Source: Monosporascus cannonballus | Lineage: Eukaryota > Ascomycota > Sordariomycetes > Xylariales | NCBI GenBank assembly: GCA_004154925.1 | Contig: QJNS01000061.1 | Coordinates: forward strand, 62,001-126,000 | Direction of reading: 5' to 3' | Length of the DNA stretch: 64,000 nt | Shown here: positions 55,614 to 64,000 of the stretch, in pieces | Numbering within the stretch: position 1 is the stretch's first letter | How the letters are laid out: the number at the start of each line of letters is the position of its first letter | The notes under the pieces: generated by a model | Told to the model about the DNA's origin: nothing | Database searches by the model: none | Seen by the model: the letters and a program-made list of their open reading frames with translations, nothing else | Translations under genes and position numbers: made by a program

Positions 55614-58172
55614 TCAACCCATCCTCTCGTACCGCTCCCTCGCCTTGTCCTTCGCCTTCGCAACAAAATCCGAGTAGTCGTTCTTGGTGGCGCGAGCGGC
55701 CTCCTCGACCGCATCCCCCAGCTTGCCGCCCTCGGCTCCGAGTCCAACACCCGGATTGTATGCCATGGTCTCGATGATGTTGGTTCGTCCGCTGCCCTCG
55801 GCGCCGAGGCCTTCTCCGGTAGACCAACCCATCTTGGCCAGCAGTCCAGCGCCCTTTGATATCGCTGGTTTCGCCGGGGTCGTGTCCTTGGCAAGGGGGT
55901 TACTCTTCTTGGGTAGTTGAGGCTTGGGTTTCGTCGGTTGGTTGTGCACCATGCGCCGTTCCTTGGCCCGATCTCGGTAGTTCGATATCGGTTCTTTACC
56001 CATGGCCTTTAAGTCTCTGGTTGCTTTGGCAATAAGTTCTTCGTTCTCTAGATTTGTCTTGTGCATATCGCTGATCTGCTCGTGTCGGCGTAGAGACGGC
56101 TCATTGCTGAACTTTCGCCGACAGAGAAGACAGCACATATTGTCTAAATCGGCGTAGGACACAGATGGTGCAGGCGTGGGAGCTGGGGAGTTGACCTGGG
56201 CTGGGCCAACGGCGTTAGGACCAGTGGCTGGTGTCTTATCTTTTGACGATACTTCGGCTCTTTTTGCCTCTTGAGAACTATGAAGTTCGGCATGCTTATT
56301 CGCCCATCTCTGCAACTGGGGCGCCATCGCAATGACTTTCTTTCCACTGGGTGCTGCAAGGTCTTTATCCGCCTTTCTCTTTTTCGTCTCCTTCCCAGAG
56401 GACTGGTCCGCATCCTTCTGGGACTCGGTTGGCTCGCGCGACTTATCTTCGTAAAGCGATTCGTTGAAGACTGTGAACTCGCTGGCGAAGACAGACGGGT
56501 TCCAGTAAGCGAGTCTCAGCGATGGGTTGTGAGTCGCGGAAAAAGAAAACTTGCTGTCGTGTTCTTGGACCGGGTAAAGGTGAGGTATAAACACGCCAGA
56601 GTGAATGTAAGCAATCGTTACAGGTCGAGAGCCGATGGTAAATTGCGGCGTTGCGTTATACTTCGCCATGGCGCCACGCGCATCGTCAAGCGTCGAGAAC
56701 TCCGCGAAACCATAGTTGCAGCTGATTTCAGTGACTCTGTCCCGAATCAAGAAAACGCGAACGAGTGAACCAGACTTCGCACCCAACCCACTGGTATTGC
56801 CAACCGGGGCAGTACTCTTCAGTTTCGGAGCGGGTCCGGATGGTTGCTTTGGTTCCTCCCCCTTGGTGATATAGAGCGACTTGATACCATTGGACAGAGT
56901 AGTCTCATTTGCCGACGATGGTAAGTCGCGAATGACAAGGAACTGAGATGGTGCTTGCTGAGGACATTCGTCGCTCTTACCGTCGAGCCTCATATCGGTC
57001 GTCGTCTCAGCTAAGCCTGAGGCGTCAGTATATGAAACATAAGGTACTTGTACGTGGCTAGACCTACTAGATCTAGGTGCTTTGCATTGTTTACACGTCG
57101 CTCTTCGGGAGAAGTTCTGGAAGTGGCACTGGATACCGGTTAGGCAAACGCTGGGTGGTCACGTAAGGCGCCTATTTTACTTACCATAGGGCATATCCAG
57201 TCATCGGGGTTTGGGGCAGGTCGACGCTCCCGGCTATACTCGATATAAACCTTGACATAAGTCCCATTAGGAGCACTGATGTCGATTGTAGGGTAGTGTC
57301 TCTCCATGAAATCAATCGCATCGTCGTCAGATTGGAACTCAGCAAAAGCATAACGCCGGCGAGATCCTTCAATGCATTTAGTACTCTTTTCTCGAATATA
57401 ATACACAGCACCTACCATTCCGGTCATCTGACTTAATGCGAACCTCGACGAGGCCAGCGGCACCCTGATCTCGCAGGCTCTGGTCGATCTGTACAAAGAG
57501 TGAGTCCTTACACCGGCTACCAAACGATCGACGAAATTCTAAGCCAACTGACTTCTTGTGTGCTTATCGTCTCGGGTATATCGTCCAACTTTATAGTATG
57601 ATAAGGCCGTCCCGGCCCCGCGCGATGACCGCGATCACGGTAGAAGCCATCGTCGCCCGAGTCGTAGGGTGATACGTCAGCTGAGTGTCCATGACGTGGA
57701 CTGCGGTTATAACGGTCTCGTGGATCGTCATAATCTCGGTAACGACGATCTCGACCACGACCCGGCGATTCTCTTTGGCGATAACGCGAGTCATCACGAG
57801 CCCCGTCGGCATAGTAGTCTCGTTCGCGCCCGTTTCGCTCTCCGCCCCTACTCATCGGGCAACCAGAGTAGCTCTGGCGATAGCCAGGTGAGTCCTCACG
57901 TCGGTTTCGTCCATCTGGAGATTGGTGACGGCGGTACGGATCCTCCCCTCCGGCGCGCGGTCCCTTTGGTGGCGTTCTCCTAGGTGACCTAGAAGAGTCT
58001 TTCCTCGCGGAAAGGTCAGCGCACGCTCGGAATTCATCTTGACGAAAAGTGCTCCTCCAGGCTATTAAATTTTACCATGCCGCGAACGATATTGAGGGTC
58101 CCTCGAAGACGGTGATCTACGCCTGTTGTAGTCGCGCTCGTCCCGGGATCGGTGATCGTAGTCGTCGTACAT
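55614..58172 (-). CDS. RBM5/RBM10-like RNA-binding splicing regulator (RRM, RanBP2 zinc finger, C2H2, G-patch)
   Basis: Five exons: 58172-58076, 58037-57553, 57488-57416, 57366-57185 and 57128-55614, about 783 residues. The N-terminus is Arg/Ser/Asp-rich (RS-like). The first RRM runs from HTIKLDDIP across three exons to RRRYAFAEF. A RanBP2-type zinc finger follows, split by an intron: DDWICPM then CHFQNFSRRATCKQCK. The second RRM has FLVIRDLP, then VFLIRD and YGFAEFSTLDDA. A C2H2 finger (CCLLCRRKFSNEPSLRRHEQ) and a C-terminal G-patch (KGAGLLAKMGWSTGEGLG) complete the RBM5/RBM10 order. These nuclear proteins act on 3' splice-site choice in early spliceosomes; the G-patch recruits DEAH helicases. 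The first intron would be only 38 nt, unusually short, so the 5' end is less certain. A weaker donor (GTTCGC) would make it 51 nt in the same phase. It is divergent from the molybdopterin synthase gene. Confidence 0.9.
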
Positions 58173-58625
58173 CTTATCACTCCCCCAAATATGGCTCTCT
58201 ACCATGAGCGTAATATGGATAACTATATTGAGAGAGCGGAGAAGATAACTGTGGGGGGCTGGCGATGATATCTGGTTTTGCTGCGGCTAGGTTGATAACA
58301 TTTAGACGCAATGACGATGCGATGCACTGATAGACGATGTTCATGGAGTGCAGTTGTCTTGCATGTGGAGGTCAGGAGGCTGAAGGGCAAACGTCGGCTA
58401 ATTCAGCTTGTTGCACTAAGCCTGGCTCATACTAGTGCCAATTTCAGCTTAGTCATTAACTCTCCTGATCGAAAAGTGGGGTCCAGAAATCGGATATTCC
58501 CCCCTCTGCATGTCATCGACTACAATATGCTCAGTTAAACAATGAGCTTTTGAATGTAGCTGATCTTTATTACTCCAACAACAGGACCTCCTTACCCTCT
58601 CCATCTTGTATATAAGACTAGGACC
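58173..58625. promoter_or_regulatory. Divergent promoter region (RBM5-like gene / molybdopterin synthase gene)
   Basis: A 453-bp interval between the two starts on opposite strands. No other gene fits. A shared promoter is inferred from geometry. Confidence 0.4.
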
Positions 58626-59170
58626 ATGGATCTTCAAATCAGTGAACTGCAGGAGGATGGATGTTATGTTGCCCTGACCCACGACCGTCTTAATGTGCAA
58701 TCAATTATGGACCGTGTCCGTAGCCCCCAGGCTGGCGCAATAGTATTGTTTGCTGGTGAGCTCATCTCATTCTATAGGTTAATGGTTATCCATGTATACA
58801 TGTGCGTACCTAATGTTCCGCAGGTACTACTCGAGATAGCTTCGGAGGGAAGCCGGTCAAGGAACTGCAGTATTCAGCATACGGCCAGCTCGCTTTGCGG
58901 ACGATGCTGTCCATTTGCAAGATCATTAAGGAAAAGCATTCCCTCAAAGCCATAGCCATGGTCCATAGGCTTGGTACCGTGCCTATTGGTGAAGAGAGTA
59001 TTCTAATTGCAGTATCTTCACCCCATAGGCAAGCGGCCTGGGAAGCGGGCGAAGAGGCCCTTGAGGAATGCAAAGCCCGTGTCGAAATCTGGAAGAGAGA
59101 GGAGTTTGAAGGCGAAGAAGGTGTCTGGAGGGCAAATCGGGATGGGATAATGGGCCAGAAGATCGCCTAA
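58626..59170 (+). CDS. cnxH: Molybdopterin synthase catalytic (large) subunit, MoaE/CnxH family
   Basis: Two exons, 58626-58755 and 58824-59170 (68-bp intron, GTGAGC to CGCAG), give 158 residues, the usual family length. The MoaE signature is continuous across the join: GAIVLFAG then TTRDSFGGKPVKELQY, followed by HRLGTVPIGEESILIAVSSPHR, then EALEECKARVEIWKREEF and GVWRANRDG at the end. The Lys in WKRE corresponds to the catalytic Lys region of the family. The enzyme transfers sulfur from the thiocarboxylated small subunit to precursor Z, making molybdopterin in the cytosol. Nitrate reductase and xanthine dehydrogenase depend on it. The small subunit gene is not in the window. Confidence 0.94.
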
Positions 59171-60109
59171 ACCGCTCCAACCCCGGCTAAATATACAAGA
59201 TACCAAAATTGCCCGGACACGAAACTAAGCTTACCAAATCCATTTCCGCTTCCAAGATTGAGCCGGTATTGAGCGATACTTAAAAACCCGAATTTAGGCT
59301 AGGTAGATTTAATGTTACCTCATCGAGATCAGGCCTCATTTTAAGGAGTGACTGCGGTTGCTGTCGCGTATGGGCTGTACTAAAAGATACGGATTGATAA
59401 GTGCGCATTGATTGCGCTACTTATCTGACAGAGAGTTGCCCAAAACGGAAATTTTATACTGCATCTTTAATATCTTTACCAAATTAAGTCTAATTAAGAA
59501 GTTTTATATATGGCTTAAGGGTGTTTAAAGCTGAATATAGCGGTATTGTAGATCATTGAGCAATTCTTTTTCTGTTATTAATATAATTACGACTTTTTAA
59601 CACCCGTTTGGAAAATTTATATAACAGGCCCGGAACGAAGCTATAAGAAAATTACAACTTGATATCAGGCCCTCCTTTCAAGGATTTGTTGTTTTTGTGG
59701 GACTTTCCCAATTGGGCTAGTGGGTACATGAAGTTCCGGTTCTTTCCCAGCCTTAGCCACGGCTGCGCCTGAAGCCCAGCCATACCTCAAAAAGAGGGGG
59801 CCTGGTCGCGACGATGTAAGCAAGATTGACTCACGAAGCCGCGACAATCCCCACCTGCTTTAGCCTTTCCTTCCTTTGACCCATTGTACATCCGACGGCC
59901 GTTTCTAACGTAATCTTTGTGTCAAACAAGTTGAAATTATTCAAACTTTACTAAGAACCCGCCATATCTAATTACTTAGCGCAGGCCAAATTCGCCCCTA
60001 ATATCCCTACGTCTTGATTTGCCTCGACCTCCACCAGCTCCTTCGGCAAGACGCACGCAGGCCTCCTGCATTTCTGTCATTTTAGACTCGGGCGAAATCT
60101 TAGGGAATC
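59171..60109. other. AT-rich intergenic block, no gene
   Basis: From about 59380 to 59680 the sequence is markedly AT-rich and full of TTAA/TATA-type words, with stops in all frames. This is the kind of composition left by repeat-induced point mutation, but a RIP index was not computed. The end of the region is the promoter of the HET-ankyrin gene. Confidence 0.5.
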
Positions 60110-60323
60110 ATGCGTCTATTAAATACCGCCAACTTCGAGATCCAAGGGTTCAAAGATGATAGTATCCCGCAGTATGCTATTCTGTCGCATACATGGGATG
60201 AAGTGGAAGTTACCTTTCAGGATATGAAAGGAGCCGCCGCAGCTGAAAAGAAGGGATATGAAAAAGTCGAAAAGTGTTGCTCTATGGCTAGGGATCGAGG
60301 ACACGACCATGTTTGGATGGACA

Positions 60324-60494
60324 TGTCACACTTACTAAGGAGCAGGCAGATACACAGCTCTTGAGGGTATATTGACTTGTAGGAAGCTAGGAAGTGGTGA
60401 TCCCACTTGGTGTGGGTGATCCACTGATATAGGGCTTCGGAAAGGAACAACAATCACCCGAAGACCCCAGCTAGGGGTGCCCTTTTCCATGACA
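60324..60494 (+). mobile_element. Short non-autonomous transposon (MITE-like), copy 2, inside the HET domain
   Basis: The 171-bp element starts TGTCACACTTACTAAGG and ends TTTTCCATGACA (terminal TGTCA/TGACA). It is flanked by GGACA (60319-60323) and GGATA (60495-60499), a 5-bp target duplication with one C-to-T change. Its first ~115 bp and last ~15 bp match the copy at 12779-12941; the internal part contains a different, partly self-complementary stretch (CTTCGG..CCGAAG). It has no coding capacity. Confidence 0.88.
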
Positions 60495-62151
60495 GGATAC
60501 TTGCTGCATCGACAAGATAAGCAGCGCAGAACTTTCCGAGGCTATCAATTCTATGTATCGTTGGTATCAGGAAGCCACAATTTGCTACGCTTACTTGGCT
60601 GATGTACCACATGATGCTCAACACCAGCTGTCTGGTTTGATAGGCCCCGAATTTTCACAGAGCAAATGGTTCCGCAGAGGATGGACGCTCCAGGAGCTTA
60701 TCGCTCCATCAGACGTAATTTTCCTTGACAAAGAATGGAAAGAGATAGGGTCAAAATCAACTCTACGGGAGAGTGTTTCTAGGATCACCGGTATACCCGT
60801 CGATATCCTCACAAGAAACTATGACCTTGAAAGGGTTAGTGTCGCCCAAAGGATGTCGTGGGCTGCAGAGAGGAAAACAACGAAGATTGAAGATCGTGCC
60901 TATAGCTTAATGGGCATTTTCGACATCAACATGCCGTTGATATACGGGGAAGGGGAGAAGGCTTTTATTAGACTCCAGGAGGAGATTATGAAGGTATTGG
61001 ATGACCATAGCATCTTTGCCTGGAAGTCTGAGAAGGAAAATCACCGCGGACTTCTCGCAACTTCCCCAGATGCATTCAAAGGATCCGCCAACATCATCCC
61101 ATTTAACCCCTTTATTGCTTCCAGCAGCCCCTTAACTATAAGCAACAAAGGGATCCACTTGGCACTTCGCTTCATGGGTATCGGCCGCCATGGATTAGGG
61201 CTCGCCATCCTTCATTGCACAGAGATTGGGAAGGAGGATCAGTTGATCGCAATATACTTGCGAGATTTATCACTGACAATGGAACTCTTTGAGAGAGTAA
61301 GGTGCCAAAGCTTCGAGCAGCTCAATCTAGGCGACATTAGACAATCACTATATCCTATTAGGGGATTATATATCCGACAGCGGTGCCAGGTAAATTTCAG
61401 TGCACTAAAAGAAGAGATCAATCCACATTCGAATCCGAAACGGTTTGACGAAATGCATATAGCTTTGGTGGATGTTAATGAACGGGCATCATCTTTATCC
61501 ACTGTGCAGGGAGGGCAGAATGAAGCGGCAAATGTGCGGGCGGCCCGTAGCGACAATGAAACCAACTTGGCAGATGAACATGGACGAACAAGGTTGTCGC
61601 ATACGGCAGAACGGGGGCTATACAATGAAGTCAAATTGTTGTTGGCCCGAAGAGACATCCAGGCCGACGCCAGGGATAAATATGGACGGACCCCACTGTC
61701 GTACGCGGCAGGGCAGGGACACGTGGAGGTGGTCTGGCTGTTACTTCAGACCAGCAAAGTCGAAACTGACTCCAAAGATACAGTAGGATGGACACCGTTA
61801 TTTTATGCAGTGGTTAGGGGATATGAGGAAGTGGTGTGGTTGTTACTGACGAGAAGCGACGTCCAAGCTGAATATAGGGATAGAGACGGACGGACGCCGC
61901 TGTCACATGCTGCAAGGGAAGGACAAGAGGCCCTGATAAAGTTATTCCTTGCCCGAAGCGACACCAGGGGCCAGTTAGAAGATGACCGCAGACGGTCACC
62001 ACTGTCCTATGCTGCTGAGAAAGGCAATGAGGCAATAGTCAAGCTGTTACTGGCACGAACCGACATTGGGCCTGCTGCCAAGGATGATTCTGGCCGGACA
62101 TCGTTGTCGTATGCTGCCGAAGGGGGGCATGAGTCCGTTATGCGACTGCTG

Positions 62152-62349
62152 CTTGACAAGGGCGCCGATATTGAGTCGAAGGATAACAAGGGCCGGACGC
62201 CGCTATTTTGGGCCGCGGACAGAGAGCACGAGGCCGTCGTACGGCTGTTACTTGACAAGGGCGCCGATATTAAGTCGAAGGATAACGAGGGCCTGACACC
62301 GCTGTTTTGGGCCATGTACAACGGTCACGAGGCCATTGTGCATCTACTA
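62152..62349 (+). repeat. Two near-identical 99-bp ankyrin repeat units
   Basis: Units 62152-62250 and 62251-62349 both begin CTTGACAAGGGCGCCGATAT and differ at only about five positions in their first 63 bp. The remaining ankyrin units of the gene are far more diverged. This indicates a recent unit duplication or gene conversion. Confidence 0.8.
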
Positions 62350-62370
62350 GAAGGAAAAACAGCAGCATAG

Positions 62371-63373
62371 TCTTTCTCTTCCTTACTTCAACACTGCAAT
62401 TGTTATGTCATAGCGTGTCAAACCTAACAACGCCAGTCAGCCCTAGCGGAGATTACTTTATGCACCCCTGGTACCTTTTCCTCTCAGCCACAGCTGTATT
62501 TACGTGTATAAAAGGAGGGTTCGCTACCTTCACTTTCTAGCTAGGACCTTCTAGAGGTCAGGCAACCTTTAATACACTTCTTCTTCAGTTATATGCTTCT
62601 GTGTGTGATGTCAGGGTTTCATATAGCGCGACGTAGGAGGGGTCAGGAACAGCTCAAATATAAGTTATAAGAAACCGGGCGCTTCAGAGCTTGTTAATAA
62701 GTTGCAAACCATCTGATACGAACATAACTCATTGGGAAAGCCTGTTTCAACCCAACCGGCGGATACGGACTGAGCGAATCCTCTCCAACAGTGGATATTT
62801 CAGAGTCCCAATCCATCCCCGCTTCTCCATTAATCACTGCTGATCCTGAAGAGTCCTCACTCGGCTCCGCCTCGTCCCCGACCTCTGACAGTGGAATGTG
62901 GCCCATCGTAGCCGTCATCCTCCAAGAAAATATGCGGAGTGAGGGTGGGCAGGGGGTATATAGGATAGAGTTCAGAAATAGATGTCAAATTTAGTTCTCT
63001 TCCTTAACCTGCGCCGAACTATTTCCCTCGTCCCAGGGAACACAAGTCCTTTATGCATCTGCCAGTCAGCCCTCTGGTTCCTCTCCCGTCGTATGCCACA
63101 AACTTTACACGGCCACATCTCATTGTCCCTTCTGCCCTCCCACACGTCTTGCAAAGCATAATTTCCGTAGAGGTCCCGAGTTCCGAGCCTCCTCGGCCCT
63201 AGTCCCTTCGTACAACCTCAGACATCGTCACCTGGACCTGCCACCGCATCCCAATCTCGCATTTGCCCTTCCGCACATCACCCATATAACAACGAACTAG
63301 CTTCGTTCCTAAAGGCTCTCAGGGGCGAACCGCTTGCGGGTTGCATTGCCTGTTTATTTTATCCCACCCGTTC
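62371..63373. other. Intergenic, no confidently supported gene
   Basis: Two short minus-strand frames (62918-62694, acidic and Ser-rich; 63154-62972, with a CKVC pair and a basic tail) have some protein-like character but no splice connection or family. They are not called as genes. Confidence 0.4.
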
Positions 63374-63689
63374 TCATTTATCCTCTGACGCGTCCCAAGA
63401 TTCGGCGTTGCCGATAGTCCCCTCATTCAGCCGTTCCAGCCTCATCTCCGCCGCGACCATGTTCTCCGGAACCCTGTTGCCTACAAAGTCCCCTTCTCGT
63501 GCCTTGCGCAAGAGCATGATGCCGTCTAGCGGCGAGCACCCCGACAGCTGTACGTACAAGCTATACAGATCACACTGCGTAGGAACCGCCAGGCCGTCGA
63601 TATTCTTCGTCCCCGTCCCCCACAGTTCCAGTGCCACTCGACCTCGGGCCCTCCACAGAGCGTACGCCCTGTCTGTCGTGCTGGTATCT
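63374..63689 (-). CDS. Possible terminal exon of an unrecognised protein, 5' part unresolved
   Basis: From a candidate acceptor (AAACAG at 63690-63695) an in-phase frame of 104 residues runs to the stop at 63374. It contains ALWRARGRVALELWG, TQCDLYSLYVQLSGCSPLDG and AAEMRLERLNEG, compositionally protein-like. A poly-A tract on this strand (63709-63719) precedes the acceptor. Upstream exons would lie in the last 300 bp of the window or beyond it. No family is recognised. Confidence 0.3.
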
Positions 63690-64000
63690 CTGTTTTGTCT
63701 TGAATGGTTTTTTTTTTTCGTCCCATGGAATGGCCATGCTTGGGAGGAAGATCGACCTCCCCTGTACACGACGGAACCAGTGGAATTCGTCGCAGAAGAG
63801 AGTAACGGGTATCCTGCCGAAGCTACAAGTTTATTCATTCGTGGCGTATAATGCCCGCGCATCGCGCGTGCTGACCTCATCGATGATCGGGGTGTATTTC
63901 CCTCGTCAGTTCATCCGTCTCCGTCCATCAATGTGGGGGAACTTCAGAGTTGGATAACGTAAACCCGTCGTGTCGTCATAGAAAATTCTTTGCGGATTAA

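Larger units (their letters stand above)
60110..62370 (+). pseudogene. HET-domain/ankyrin-repeat protein gene, interrupted by a transposon
   Basis: The first segment (60110-60323) encodes the start of a HET domain: YAILSHTWDEVEVTFQDM then RDRGHDHVWMD. The next HET motif, TCCIDK, reads on from 60499 and is followed by ELSEAINSMYRWYQEATICYAYLADV, SKWFRRGWTLQELIAP, RVSVAQRMSWAA, EDRAYSLMGIFDINMPLIYGEG and, from about 61570, eight ankyrin repeats of 33-34 residues (GRTPLSYAA-type) up to the stop at 62370. The 171-bp element at 60324-60494 plus its target duplication lies between the two parts, adds a stop at 60362 and changes the frame. Removing the element and one target-duplication copy joins MD to TCC in phase. 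Such proteins act in heterokaryon incompatibility and other non-self responses. No GT-AG splice across the element restores the frame. A shortened product starting at Met 60553 (605 residues) is possible. Confidence 0.88.

Noticed and set aside
60324..60494. Element in the HET gene as an introner-type (self-made) intron
   Set aside because: The only GT..AG pair at its ends (GTCACA..GACAG) gives a frame that stops soon after. A junction producing MDTCC would not follow GT-AG.

Overview
The window is nuclear DNA of a filamentous ascomycete (Pezizomycotina, most likely a Sordariomycete). The evidence is short GT-AG introns with CTAAC/CTAAT-type branch sites, single-gene transcription units on both strands, and typical fungal families: Pal1, a HET-domain/ankyrin protein, a highly reducing iterative polyketide synthase, DHA2- and BSC6-type MFS transporters, and a GPI-type aspartic protease. 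Exon structures below were derived by hand from splice signals, reading phase and family motifs; none was checked by alignment or RNA data.

Layout. 1-7.8 kb is almost gene-free. It holds an assembly gap inside opposed G/C homopolymers, a GC hairpin and one orphan exon-like island at 5.3-5.6 kb. 7.8-19.7 kb carries four minus-strand genes: a small conserved-looking acidic protein, a secreted two-domain fasciclin protein, a protein with a RecA-like N-terminal signature, and the morphology protein Pal1. A 163-bp non-autonomous transposon copy lies at 12.8 kb. 19.7-25.2 kb is empty. 25.2-28.1 kb has an NmrA-like oxidoreductase gene and a decayed pyrroline-5-carboxylate reductase with at least three independent lesions.

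28.9-48.9 kb looks like a small secondary-metabolism neighbourhood: an RraA/HMG-aldolase-like enzyme, a BSC6-like MFS transporter, a START/SRPBCC-fold protein, a DHA2-like MFS transporter and a 2251-aa highly reducing PKS (KS-AT-DH-ER-KR-ACP). The PKS enoylreductase appears to have lost roughly 45 residues in frame, and no methyltransferase motif is visible. 50.6-52.2 kb encodes a GPI-type aspartic protease. 54.5-55.2 kb holds a low-complexity ORF broken at a G-run. At 55.6-59.2 kb an RBM5/RBM10-like splicing factor and the large subunit of molybdopterin synthase share a divergent promoter. 60.1-62.4 kb holds a HET-ankyrin gene, probably for non-self recognition. It is interrupted inside its HET domain by a second copy (171 bp) of the same short transposon found at 12.8 kb; both copies have 5-bp target-site duplications.

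Most notable points: the transposon family and its disruption of the HET gene, the shortened ER of the PKS, the multi-hit P5CR pseudogene, and a tandem duplication in the PKS 5' leader.
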